From NCBI GenBank assembly GCA_017466825.1, contig JAFTTJ010000016.1:124001-188000 (forward strand): 64,000 nt of DNA. Reading direction: 5' to 3'. How positions within the stretch are numbered: position 1 is the stretch's first letter; each line of letters opens with the position of its first letter. A program made the position numbers and the translations under genes. The notes under the pieces are model-generated. The model was not told where the DNA came from and ran no database searches. It saw only the letters and a list, made by a program, of their open reading frames with translations. The DNA is from Clostridia bacterium. GTDB lineage: Bacteria; Bacillota; Clostridia; Christensenellales; Borkfalkiaceae. Shown in pieces: positions 17,129-25,621 of this stretch.

Positions 17129-19453
17129 ATGAAAAAAGTCGTTGTTATAATTTTTATTTTTACACTTTGTATAAGTGCTATACTGTTTACCGTGTCTTGT
17201 AGAGTGGACGAACACTCGGCAATCACGTCTGAAAGTGAAGCGGACGACCAATCTTATATCGAATTTAAAACCTTATCCGTTCAAGGGTTAACCGCTTACG
17301 GCAAGGTGGGTTTTCAAACGGGAGAGTTTTCCTTTACTAATGAAATAAAGACGTTTGGTGATGCTGATTTTATAGTCGCATTAGATTCTAACGGAACTCA
17401 AAAGGTTAATACTAAAACGGTTTCCTTAATCTTTGGTGACAATACTTTTTATATTTTTGAAACTAAGGGTGGTAAAAGTATAAAAACTTACACGGTCACG
17501 ATTCGCCGTAAGCAGTTATATTTGGTTGGTTTTAACGTCGCAGGCGGTAGTTCCGTCGATAGTCAATACGTTGAAGAAGGCGGTTTTGCCATTGAGCCGA
17601 CCACCGAAAAAGCAGGATATGATTTTATGTCTTGGGATTATGATTTTAGCGAGCCTATTACTCAAGACTTACTCGTAACGGCAAATTGGTCGGCGCATAC
17701 GGATACGCCGTATAGAGTAGAATATTATTTGCAAGGTGCTAACGGCGTTTACGAGTTGGCCCATACCGACAGTTTGCAAGGCGAAACGGACGTTACCGCA
17801 ACCGCTCAAATTAAAACCTATGAGCATTATACGTATAGTGCAGAAGAAAGCGAGATAAGCGGAGTTATACACGGAAACGGAAGTCTAGTTTTAAAAGTAT
17901 ATTATACTCTCAACCGTTATGAAATAAAAACGTTAATCAACAATTCGGGCGCGGGCATACTTACGGGTAGCGGAATTTATGATTACGGCAAGCAAATTAC
18001 TTTGACCGCCACAACTTACCTTGGCTACACCTTTGACGGTTGGTATGATGGCGACACTCTTGTAAGTAAAGACGCGCAATTTACTTTTATTGTAGACAAA
18101 CACGTTGGGTTGGTGGCAATATTTAAAGTGAAGCCCGAAATGGAAAATTTCAACTTTACGTCCACAACGAATATTTGCGTCATTACGGGCACAAAGAGTA
18201 AAACTGTGACGAAAGTCGTTATCCCTGATTACGTAACTTCGGTTGGTGATTGGGCATTTTACGATTGCCGTAGTTTGACAAACGTTACAATTCCCAACAG
18301 CACTACTTCGATTGGTGATTCTGCATTTTACGATTGCCGTAGTTTGACAAACGTTACAATTCCCAACAGCACTACTTCGATTGGTGATTCTGCATTTAAT
18401 AATTGTAGAAGTTTGAATAGCGTTGAAATCGGCGATAGCGTTACTTTAATTGGTGATTGGGCATTTTACGATTGTGGAAGTTTGACGAGTATTGTTATAG
18501 AAGGCAACGTAATTTCGATTGGTGATTATGCGTTCTCTAAATGCATTAGTTTGGCGAGCGTTACAATAGGGGATAGCGTTACTTCGATTGGTGATTATGC
18601 ATTCTCTTATTGTGAAAGATTGACGAACATAAATGTTAGTGAAAATAACACTGTATATAAATCGATGGATGGCGATTTATATACAAAAGACGGAAAAACA
18701 CTTATTCAATATGCGATAGGTAAAACCGCGACGTCCTTCGCTATTCCCGATATCGTAAATTTAATTGGTGATAGGGCGTTTTCTGATTGCATTAGTTTGA
18801 CGAGTATTGTTATAGATGGCAACGTAATTTCGATTGGTGATTTTACGTTCTCTAAATGCATTAGTTTGGTGAGCGTTACAATAGGGGATAGCGTAATTTC
18901 GATTGGGGATGGCGTGTTCGAGTCTTGCAGTGGCTTAATGACCGTCGTCATAGGGGGTAGAGTAACTTCAATTGGTGAGGGGGCGTTCATTCGTTGCGGT
19001 AGATTGACAAACGTTGAAATTCCCGATAGCGTAACTTCTATTGATTATCATGCGTTCTATGAGTGTAGTAGTTTGACGAGCGTCGTTATCGGAGACGGCG
19101 CAACTTCGATTGGTGAAGGGGCGTTCTATGGTTGCAGTAACTTGACGAGTGTTGTTATTGGAGATAGTGTAACTTCAATTGCTTCTTCTGCGTTTTATTA
19201 TTGCAGGAGTTTGACAAGTATTGTTATTGGCGGAAATGCAACTTCGATTGCTTCTTTTGCGTTCTATGATTGTAACTGTTTGACGAGTATATATTTTAAA
19301 GGCTCGGCAAGCGATTGGGTAAATATTTCAATTGGTATTAATGGCAATGACGGTTTAACTTCGGCAATGCGCTACTATTATAGTGAAATCGAGCCTACCG
19401 CAAGCGGCAACTACTGGCACTACGACGAAGACGGCAACGTAGCCCATTGGTAG
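17129..19453 (+). CDS. BspA-type leucine-rich-repeat lipoprotein
   Basis: A surface-anchored repeat protein. A lipoprotein signal ends in TVSC (Cys about 24). Residues about 45-130 resemble a cadherin-like beta-sandwich. Residues about 130-345 hold Flg_new/InlB-B-type repeats (GYDFMSWDYDFSEPITQDL, GYTFDGWYDGDTL). Residues about 355-735 are some 13 LRR_5 repeats of 23 residues with SIGDxAFxxCxSLTSVxI. The ending WHYDEDGNVAHW is typical of these proteins. The family mediates adhesion in some bacteria; a role here is inference. It interrupts the usual era-yqzL-recO order and has AT-richer codons than its neighbours. Confidence 0.85.
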   Translation: MKKVVVIIFIFTLCISAILFTVSCRVDEHSAITSESEADDQSYIEFKTLSVQGLTAYGKVGFQTGEFSFTNEIKTFGDADFIVALDSNGTQKVNTKTVSLIFGDNTFYIFETKGGKSIKTYTVTIRRKQLYLVGFNVAGGSSVDSQYVEEGGFAIEPTTEKAGYDFMSWDYDFSEPITQDLLVTANWSAHTDTPYRVEYYLQGANGVYELAHTDSLQGETDVTATAQIKTYEHYTYSAEESEISGVIHGNGSLVLKVYYTLNRYEIKTLINNSGAGILTGSGIYDYGKQITLTATTYLGYTFDGWYDGDTLVSKDAQFTFIVDKHVGLVAIFKVKPEMENFNFTSTTNICVITGTKSKTVTKVVIPDYVTSVGDWAFYDCRSLTNVTIPNSTTSIGDSAFYDCRSLTNVTIPNSTTSIGDSAFNNCRSLNSVEIGDSVTLIGDWAFYDCGSLTSIVIEGNVISIGDYAFSKCISLASVTIGDSVTSIGDYAFSYCERLTNINVSENNTVYKSMDGDLYTKDGKTLIQYAIGKTATSFAIPDIVNLIGDRAFSDCISLTSIVIDGNVISIGDFTFSKCISLVSVTIGDSVISIGDGVFESCSGLMTVVIGGRVTSIGEGAFIRCGRLTNVEIPDSVTSIDYHAFYECSSLTSVVIGDGATSIGEGAFYGCSNLTSVVIGDSVTSIASSAFYYCRSLTSIVIGGNATSIASFAFYDCNCLTSIYFKGSASDWVNISIGINGNDGLTSAMRYYYSEIEPTASGNYWHYDEDGNVAHW
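18256..18396 (+). repeat. Near-identical tandem 69-base units in the LRR region
   Basis: Two consecutive copies of a 69-base (23-codon) unit are identical, including synonymous positions (GATTGCCGTAGTTTGACAAA at 18263 and 18332). The other repeats have diverged. This points to a recent in-frame duplication. Confidence 0.85.
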
Positions 19454-19532
19454 ACCTTTGCGGTAAGTTGAGTAGGTCTGCTTTGTATAAAACTTAAAGG
19501 TTTACCCATACTGCAATCAAGGAGAAAGTAGT

Positions 19533-19643
19533 ATGAAAAAACCTGAAGATTCCGCATGGGAACTGTTTGAAAAAACGGGCAAACTCGGCTATTATTTGCT
19601 TTATAAAAAACTTAAAGACGAATACGAAAAAACTAAGCGATAA
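19533..19643 (+). CDS. yqzL: YqzL family small protein
   Basis: A 36-residue protein, too short for most gene finders. SAWELFEKTGKLGYYLLYKKL matches the YqzL pattern (aromatic W, FxxTG, YLLYK). YqzL genes stand directly before recO in many Firmicutes, as here. AAGGAGAAAGTAGT gives a good ribosome site before the ATG. Function is unknown. Confidence 0.75.
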   Translation: MKKPEDSAWELFEKTGKLGYYLLYKKLKDEYEKTKR

Positions 19644-19749
19644 AAACAAAAAGCAGGGCTATAAGTCCGTTAATAGTTAAATTTATCATTTTCAACAAAA
19701 CCTAATAGGCGGTGTAAAGCCCCGCCACAACGAAAGGCAAAAGAAAAAG

Positions 19750-20466
19750 ATGACTGAAAGAGTAACAGGCGTAACGCTACGCGCCGTAAACTACAAAGAC
19801 AGCGACAGAATACTTACCGTTTTTACCCTTGAAAAAGGTAAGATTACGGTTTCGGCAAAAGGAGTTCGGAAGGCTAACGCTAAAATGAAGCAGATTTCCG
19901 AGCCTTTTTGCTTTGCCGAGAGTATGATTGCCGAAAAGTCGGGCAGGTTTACCGTTACGGAAATAAACTCTTTCGACGCCTTTTATCCTATCCGTACCGA
20001 CCTATATAAGTATTATTCGGGCATGACGGCGCTTGAACTAACCGACGTGTTTTTGCCCGACGCGTTAGAGTCGGCAGGGCAGTTCGTTTTACTCGTTGAG
20101 TTTTTGAAAAAACTCGCCTATAAGTCGATTAACCCACTAAATTTACTCTTAAAATTCATTTACGACGCCTTAAACGAAAACGGTTATAGCATAAATTTGG
20201 CGTCTTGCGGTAGGTGTGGTAGCCTTATTGAAAACAGAGTGTTTTTATCCGTAAAGGACGGCTGTTGCGTATGCGAAGAATGTAAAAAGCAGGGCGAAAA
20301 CGGTTTTTCGATAGATACTTACGATTATCTTAACAAAATTCAGTCGGGCGACCTACAAGATTTTAACCAAGAAAACGCTAAAAACGGACTTAAATTTTTT
20401 GCTTACTACCTATCTAAGGTTGCGGGCGTTAGTTTAAAATGTTTAACGACTTTAATTGATTTATAA
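19750..20466 (+). CDS. recO: DNA repair protein RecO
   Basis: Recombination mediator that works with RecR to load RecA on SSB-coated DNA. The N-terminal OB fold shows VNYKDSDRILTVFT and GKITVSAKGVRKANAK. A helical middle follows, and a zinc finger CGRCG ... CCVCEEC occupies about 155-180. Length 238 is normal. It lies downstream of yqzL, closing the era-recO cluster, and a terminator follows at 20506. Confidence 0.92.
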   Translation: MTERVTGVTLRAVNYKDSDRILTVFTLEKGKITVSAKGVRKANAKMKQISEPFCFAESMIAEKSGRFTVTEINSFDAFYPIRTDLYKYYSGMTALELTDVFLPDALESAGQFVLLVEFLKKLAYKSINPLNLLLKFIYDALNENGYSINLASCGRCGSLIENRVFLSVKDGCCVCEECKKQGENGFSIDTYDYLNKIQSGDLQDFNQENAKNGLKFFAYYLSKVAGVSLKCLTTLIDL

Positions 20467-20505
20467 TTCGGCGCAAAAAAGACGGCGCAAAAAAAGAAGA
20501 GTGTA

Positions 20506-20533
20506 AAAAAGGGCAAAATTAGTTGCTCTTTTT
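20506..20533 (+). terminator. Intrinsic terminator in the recO-ppdK gap
   Basis: Stem AAAAAGGGCAA / TTGCTCTTTTT with one G-T pair, loop AATTAG, followed by more T residues. The rest of the 307-base gap (20467-20773) is AT-rich. It holds TATAAT at 20649 and a GAGGAAC-type ribosome site before ppdK, but no other feature that I can see. Confidence 0.75.
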
Positions 20534-20773
20534 TTTGTCTGCGTGATAACGAGTGGTTGGAGATTAAATTAAAAAGACCTAAAAAATTGCTACGACTTAG
20601 TAAAAACTCCGAAAAAAGCCCGTAAAAACGGCAAAATTATAATTTTAGTATAATATTTACGCAAAACGGCGTTAAATTGCTTGTAAAAAAGAAAAAAATG
20701 TTATAAAATATAAAGTGCAAAAAAAATCTAAAAAATATGCGACGAGCATATTAAATTCAGGAGGAACTTTCTA

Positions 20774-23422
20774 ATGGAAAACAAAAAGTACGTTTACCAG
20801 TTTTCAGAAGGCAACGCAAAAATGCGTGAAATTCTCGGTGGTAAGGGCGCAAACCTTGCTGAAATGACCCATATCGGTCTTCCCGTTCCCCAAGGTTTCA
20901 CTATTTCTACTGAAGCATGTACTAAGTACTACGAAGACGGTAGACAAATCAACGCTGACATCCAAGCTGAAATCATGGAAAATATCACCAAGATGGAAAA
21001 GGTTACCGGCAAGAAGTTCGGTGATATGGAAAACCCCCTTCTCGTATCCGTTCGTTCGGGCGCAAGAGCATCAATGCCCGGTATGATGGACACCATCTTA
21101 AACCTTGGTCTTAACGAAGAAGTTGTCGACGTTCTTATTAAAAAGACCAACAACCCCAGATGGGTTTGGGACTGCTACAGAAGATTCATTCAAATGTATT
21201 CGGACGTAGTTATGGAAGTTGGTAAGAAGTATTTTGAAAAACTTATCGACGAATTAAAGGAAAGAAAGGGTGTTAAACTCGACGTTGACCTTTCTGCTGA
21301 CGACCTTAAAGAACTTGCAAACCTTTTCAAACAAGAATATAAAAACCAAATCGGCGCGGACTTCCCGTCTGATCCTAAGGAACAACTTTTCGGCGCGATC
21401 AAAGCCGTATTTAGAAGTTGGGACAACCCCAGAGCAAACATCTACCGTCGTGACCACGATATCCCGTACAGTTGGGGTACTGCAGTAAACGTACAAATGA
21501 TGGCTTTCGGTAACATGGGTGACGACTGTGGTACCGGCGTTGCGTTCACTCGTAACCCCGCTACCGGCGAACCCGGTCTTATGGGCGAATTCCTTATGAA
21601 CGCCCAAGGCGAAGACGTTGTTGCCGGCGTTAGAACTCCGATGCCCATTTCTAAAATGGCTGAAGTTCTTCCCGACGTATATAAGCAATTCCTTGATATC
21701 TGCAACACTTTGGAAAATCACTACAAAGATATGCAAGATATGGAATTCACTATCGAAAAAGGCAAACTCTACATGCTTCAAACTAGAAACGGTAAGCGTA
21801 CCGCTGCCGCTGCTATCAGAATTGCATGCGACCTTTTAGACGAAGGCATGATCACCGAACAAGAAGCGCTTTTACAAATCGACGCTAAGACGCTTGACAT
21901 GCTCCTTCACCCCACTTTCGACGCAAAGGCGCTTAAAGACGCTGACAAGAACAACGTAGTTGGTAGTGGTATCGCCGCTTCTCCGGGCGCTGCAGCAGGC
22001 ACTATCGTATTTACTCCTGAAGATGCAGTAGAACTTGGCAAAGCAGGAAAGAACGTTATCTTGGTAAGACTTGAAACTTCTCCCGAAGATATCGAAGGTA
22101 TGAAATACGCTCAAGGTATTTTGACCGTTCGTGGCGGACAAACTTCTCACGCAGCCGTTGTTGCTCGTGGTATGGGTACTTGTTGTGTATCTGGTTGCGA
22201 AAAGATCAAGATGCACGAAGAAGAAAAATACTTCGAACTCGCTGGTAAGACCTTCCGTGAAGGCGACGAACTTTCTCTCGACGGTTCTACCGGTAAGATC
22301 TATGATATAATGATTAAGACCGTTCCCGCAGATCCCAATAGTGGTTACTTCGGCAGAATCATGCAACTTGCTGACAAATATAAGGCTCTTGGCGTAAGAA
22401 CCAACGCCGACACCCCCGCTGACGCTCAAAGAGCAGCAGAACTCGGCGCTCAAGGTATCGGTCTTTGCCGTACTGAACACATGTTCTTCGGCGAAGGTAG
22501 AATCGATAAATTCCGTGAAATGATTTGCGCGGAAACCGTTGAAGAAAGAGTTAAGGCTCTCGACGCTATCGAACCCATGCAACAAGCAGACTTTGAAGGT
22601 CTTATGGAAGCGCTTCAAGGCTATCCCGTAACTATCAGATTCCTTGATCCCCCGCTTCACGAGTTCGTTCCTACCAACGAAGAAGACATCAAGGCTTTGG
22701 CTAACGCTCAAGGCAAGACCGTTGCTGAAATTAAGCAAATTTGTAACGCTCTTCACGAATTCAACCCCATGATGGGTCACCGTGGTTGCCGTCTTGCAGT
22801 TACTTATCCTGAAATTGCAGTAATGCAAACTAAGGCTGTAATCAAGGCTGCTATCGCCGTACAAGGCCGTCACCCCGATTGGAAGGTAGTTCCTGAAATC
22901 ATGATTCCGCTCGTTGGCGAAATCAAAGAACTTAAGTTCGTTAAGAAGACCGTTGTTGAAACTGCAAACGCAGTTATCGCTCAAGCAGGCGTAGACCTTA
23001 AGTACGAAGTTGGTACTATGATTGAAATCCCCAGAGCATGTCTTACTGCGGACGAAATCGCTAAGGAAGCTGAATTCTTCTGCTTCGGTACTAACGACTT
23101 AACTCAAATGACCTTCGGCTTCAGCCGTGACGACGCTGGTAAGTTCCTTTCTGCTTACTACGACAGCAAGATTTACGAATCTGATCCGTTTGCAAGACTT
23201 GACACCACCGGTGTTGGTAAACTTATGGATTTAGCAGTTCGTCTTGGTAAAGGCGCAAACGACAAACTTCACTTCGGTATTTGTGGTGAACACGGTGGCG
23301 ATCCTTCGTCTATCGAATTCTGCCACGCAATCGGCTTAACTTACGTAAGCTGCTCGCCGTTCAGAGTTCCCATCGCTCGTCTTGCCGCTGCACAAGCAAA
23401 CATTCGCAATCCTAGGTCCTAA
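20774..23422 (+). CDS. ppdK: Pyruvate, phosphate dikinase
   Basis: Interconverts pyruvate, ATP and phosphate with phosphoenolpyruvate, AMP and pyrophosphate. The ATP-grasp nucleotide domain opens with GGKGANLAEMT. The phospho-histidine swivel domain carries GGQTSHAAVVARGMGTCC (about 453-470). The PEP-binding TIM barrel ends with FGICGEHGGDPSS holding the catalytic cysteine near 838. Length 882 is normal. Codon choice (AAG, GGT, GCT, CGT, ATC) is that of a highly expressed gene, unlike its neighbours. The last ten codons switch to CGC, ATT and AGG and match a second copy at 63,089, marking an insertion site. Confidence 0.96.
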   Translation: MENKKYVYQFSEGNAKMREILGGKGANLAEMTHIGLPVPQGFTISTEACTKYYEDGRQINADIQAEIMENITKMEKVTGKKFGDMENPLLVSVRSGARASMPGMMDTILNLGLNEEVVDVLIKKTNNPRWVWDCYRRFIQMYSDVVMEVGKKYFEKLIDELKERKGVKLDVDLSADDLKELANLFKQEYKNQIGADFPSDPKEQLFGAIKAVFRSWDNPRANIYRRDHDIPYSWGTAVNVQMMAFGNMGDDCGTGVAFTRNPATGEPGLMGEFLMNAQGEDVVAGVRTPMPISKMAEVLPDVYKQFLDICNTLENHYKDMQDMEFTIEKGKLYMLQTRNGKRTAAAAIRIACDLLDEGMITEQEALLQIDAKTLDMLLHPTFDAKALKDADKNNVVGSGIAASPGAAAGTIVFTPEDAVELGKAGKNVILVRLETSPEDIEGMKYAQGILTVRGGQTSHAAVVARGMGTCCVSGCEKIKMHEEEKYFELAGKTFREGDELSLDGSTGKIYDIMIKTVPADPNSGYFGRIMQLADKYKALGVRTNADTPADAQRAAELGAQGIGLCRTEHMFFGEGRIDKFREMICAETVEERVKALDAIEPMQQADFEGLMEALQGYPVTIRFLDPPLHEFVPTNEEDIKALANAQGKTVAEIKQICNALHEFNPMMGHRGCRLAVTYPEIAVMQTKAVIKAAIAVQGRHPDWKVVPEIMIPLVGEIKELKFVKKTVVETANAVIAQAGVDLKYEVGTMIEIPRACLTADEIAKEAEFFCFGTNDLTQMTFGFSRDDAGKFLSAYYDSKIYESDPFARLDTTGVGKLMDLAVRLGKGANDKLHFGICGEHGGDPSSIEFCHAIGLTYVSCSPFRVPIARLAAAQANIRNPRS
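23393..23422 (+). repeat. ppdK 3' end, left copy of island-flanking repeat (attL candidate)
   Basis: The last ten codons (QANIRNPRS, stop) match 63089-63118 at 24 of 30 bases. AATCCTAGG is identical in both. Four of the six differences are third-position synonymous changes; the other two lie in the last sense codon (TCC against GGC). Confidence 0.7.
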
Positions 23423-23465
23423 ATCTTGGATTAAAATTTAGTAAAAACACCATATATTGTGTTTG

Positions 23466-23500
23466 TGAGCCTGTATCTTTTCGATGCAGGCTCAATTTTT
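23466..23500 (+). terminator. Intrinsic terminator after ppdK
   Basis: 12-base stem TGAGCCTGTATC / GATGCAGGCTCA with one wobble pair, loop TTTTC, then ATTTTT. Confidence 0.85.
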
Positions 23501-23560
23501 GCGTTTTTTGGGCAAAAAATAAGCCGAAAAACGCCCAAAAAAACTTTTATTCCACTTAAG

Positions 23561-23597
23561 TTGAACACTTTACTTTTGTTTTTTTCTATGGTATAAT
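23561..23597 (+). promoter_or_regulatory. TTGAACACTTT motif and promoter of the IstA-like gene
   Basis: TTGAACACTTT is repeated exactly at 63267 before the paralogue. Here TTTACT (23569-23574) and TATAAT (23592-23597) are 17 bases apart, so the motif overlaps the -35 box. CTATGG follows 25 bases after the motif start here and 24 bases after it at the other copy. Confidence 0.55.
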
Positions 23598-23643
23598 ATA
23601 CATATAAAACATTTCAAGCAAAAAAAGGATTGAAAAAGGCAAA

Positions 23644-24180
23644 ATGACCAATTATAGAGCTATTTTACAGTATCATTATAGGGGAAACACGACGACGCAA
23701 ATCGCTAAGCTTTGCGAATGTTCGCGTACAACCGTTTTGAAAACGATTAAAAGAGCGAAAGAATGTGGTATTGACGAGCCTGCCTTTGAATTACTGTCGG
23801 ATATTCAATTGCTTGAAAAACTTTATCCCAAGCGCGTGCGTAGAAGTGGCTACGAAGAGCCCGATTTTATTGCGCTTGAAAAGGATAAAAAGAAGAGAGG
23901 ACTTACGGTTTTCGTAATGTGGCGTAGATATTATAAAAGAACGTTAGCCGCAGGCAAAAAACCTTACGGAAAATCGCAGTTTTTCAAATTGTTTAAGCGC
24001 TATGACACGGGTTCTTATCGATTTGAGTTTCAATATACGGAAACAATGAAAAAAGTGAGCGCGTTAATTTCCGATTACGTTTGTATTCCCTCGAGACTTG
24101 GCGAGGGCGTTAAGCGTGCCGCGAAAGAGAAATTCCATTTATGGTGCAAAAAAATGCGCCTAGACCCGCAGAAGATATAG
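23644..24180 (+). CDS. Small HTH protein resembling the N-terminal part of IstA
   Basis: A 178-residue DNA-binding protein. The N-terminal HTH (TTQIAKLCECSRTTVLKTIKRAKE) and the segment VMWRRYYKRTLAAGKKPYG followed by SQFFKLFKRY resemble IS21-family IstA transposases. The protein ends before any DDE catalytic domain, and no istB is present. The right-hand paralogue (63327-63872) shares both the N-terminal part and a short C-terminal pattern (W-basic-LxxDxxKI). The ending is therefore a family feature, not a truncation. It is the first gene inside the island, directly after ppdK. A role as regulator or recombination accessory factor is inference. Confidence 0.65.
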   Translation: MTNYRAILQYHYRGNTTTQIAKLCECSRTTVLKTIKRAKECGIDEPAFELLSDIQLLEKLYPKRVRRSGYEEPDFIALEKDKKKRGLTVFVMWRRYYKRTLAAGKKPYGKSQFFKLFKRYDTGSYRFEFQYTETMKKVSALISDYVCIPSRLGEGVKRAAKEKFHLWCKKMRLDPQKI

Positions 24181-24215
24181 AGGCGCATTATTAATACTTT
24201 ATAAGGAAGAGAAAT

Positions 24216-25457
24216 ATGGGATTTTTAGATATATTTAGAAGAAAGAAGAAGCAAAAAGTTGCCGATATTGTTGAGAGTGAATCGGATAAAATAGAAGGTG
24301 GAGTCAATATTGCGCCGTCCGTTGACGATGAAATAGTCGTTTTAATGGAACAATTACCATCTACGTATTCTTTAGATGATAAGAGCTTGATAGAGATTTC
24401 AGATTCTCACGTATTGGCTAAAATAGACGGGTTAGTTCCTTCTTTAAATACTGCTGGTGTTTCAGTTGGGAATATTATCAAAACCGTTCGAGAAACGCAA
24501 GGAGACAAGCTTTATAAGGTTGTCTTAAAAAATGGTGGGAAATTAGCCGATTCGCGTACTATGGCAGGCGCAAAAAGGGCGATGACAATTGGCGCAAACG
24601 GGATAAAAGAAAACGCTAATTTGATAGAAGTTACGAAAGGCGTAGATAAAGGCGCAGTTGTTGCAAATGCAGGCGCAGCCGTTATGAGTGTCGCTTCCAT
24701 GGTCGTCGGGCAATATTATATGAGTCAAGTAGACTCACAATTATCGTTGATTGGCGACCGCCTTTCAAAAGTGATAGAGTTCTTAGATGTGCAATATAAA
24801 AGTGAAGTCGCATCTTTGATGGAGTCGGTTTACAATATTTCAAAATTTCAAATATCGAGCGTTGAGAACGAAGAATTGCGAGCTCGTGAACTAGATAATA
24901 TTCAAGTTTTGAGAAAAGACTGTCAAAGATTGCTTAATCAAGCCGAAACTACAATTGAGACGTTAACTAGTAAAAACTGTTCTAGTTATAGCGATTACGA
25001 GTCAAAGGTTAAAGAAATAGACAAGTGGAATCAGTATCAAATGGTATTGGTAAAACTACTTTATCAGATAAATGTTTTAGATTTTGCGCTTCATCTTGGA
25101 ATCAAATCAAAAGAGCATTGCTTTGGTTCATTCTCGTTACATACGAACAAAATTAAGGTTTTACATTCTCATTTAGTTGATTGGCATAAAAATCAATGCG
25201 AGACTCTTAAAATTGATATCAACGAGTCTCGTAGAAGACACACGGGTATTCTCAGCTGGTTAGAGAAACCAATCAGTTGGATAAACGATGATTGGAACTA
25301 TCAAGCAGTAGGAACGCAAACGGTCGGTATGATAAAAGGTCAAACTGCAGACGTCGGAGAAATTGTATGTTCATTGGAGAATCTTTTTGAAGATGATGTT
25401 GAAATAATAGCAAAAGGCGGGAAGTATTATTATTTGCCGTCAAAACAAGAAAATTAA
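24216..25457 (+). CDS. Unknown protein with a hydrophobic hairpin and long helical region
   Basis: I do not recognise this 413-residue protein. The N-terminus is basic (FRRKKKQK) and followed by an acidic linker. Residues about 145-172 form an Ala/Gly/Val-rich hydrophobic segment (VANAGAAVMSVASMVVGQYY). Residues 175-300 are strongly helical with coiled-coil character (DSQLSLIGDRLSKVIEFLD). The C-terminal part is mixed. A hydrophobic hairpin before a helical bundle is seen in some pore-forming and membrane-remodelling proteins, but no family is claimed. It starts 35 bases after the IstA-like gene and may be co-transcribed. Confidence 0.5.
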   Translation: MGFLDIFRRKKKQKVADIVESESDKIEGGVNIAPSVDDEIVVLMEQLPSTYSLDDKSLIEISDSHVLAKIDGLVPSLNTAGVSVGNIIKTVRETQGDKLYKVVLKNGGKLADSRTMAGAKRAMTIGANGIKENANLIEVTKGVDKGAVVANAGAAVMSVASMVVGQYYMSQVDSQLSLIGDRLSKVIEFLDVQYKSEVASLMESVYNISKFQISSVENEELRARELDNIQVLRKDCQRLLNQAETTIETLTSKNCSSYSDYESKVKEIDKWNQYQMVLVKLLYQINVLDFALHLGIKSKEHCFGSFSLHTNKIKVLHSHLVDWHKNQCETLKIDINESRRRHTGILSWLEKPISWINDDWNYQAVGTQTVGMIKGQTADVGEIVCSLENLFEDDVEIIAKGGKYYYLPSKQEN

Positions 25458-25493
25458 GAGTTTTAAATAGAATAATTAAACTTTTACAAAAGA

Positions 25494-25526
25494 GGTCAGA
25501 TGTCCCAAAACGTGGACGTTTGACCT
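25494..25526 (+). terminator. Stem-loop after the 413-residue gene
   Basis: AGGTCA and GTCC pair with GGAC and TGACCT around an AT-rich loop. The T tract after it is broken, so it is a weaker terminator candidate. Confidence 0.5.
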
Positions 25527-25557
25527 TTGCTATTTTCTTTGAAATTTTATATAATAT

Positions 25558-25591
25558 ATGACGGAAACTGTCATATTTACTGTGATATAAT
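25558..25591 (+). repeat. Left copy of the 24-base direct repeat with adjoining extended -10
   Basis: Positions 25558-25581 (starting ATGACGGAAACTGTCAT) are identical to 34777-34800. The unit contains arms ATGAC and GTCAT. Two bases on, TGATATAAT forms an extended -10. It brackets the recombinase element with the right copy, or acts as a shared promoter. Confidence 0.7.
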
Positions 25592-25621
25592 AAGGACGGA
25601 CAATAGAAGGACTAGGTGATT

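Noticed and set aside
18200-19320. CRISPR-like repeat array
   Set aside because: The repeats are in frame, have a 23-codon period and encode LRR_5 units; there are no spacers.
21872-22984. 370-codon open frame on the minus strand inside ppdK
   Set aside because: It lies wholly within a highly conserved, highly expressed gene and its product has no coherent domain. It reflects codon bias of ppdK.
23644-24180. Complete IS21 element at the left island edge
   Set aside because: No DDE domain, no istB and no paired terminal inverted repeats are present. The paralogue at 63327 has the same layout and C-terminal pattern.
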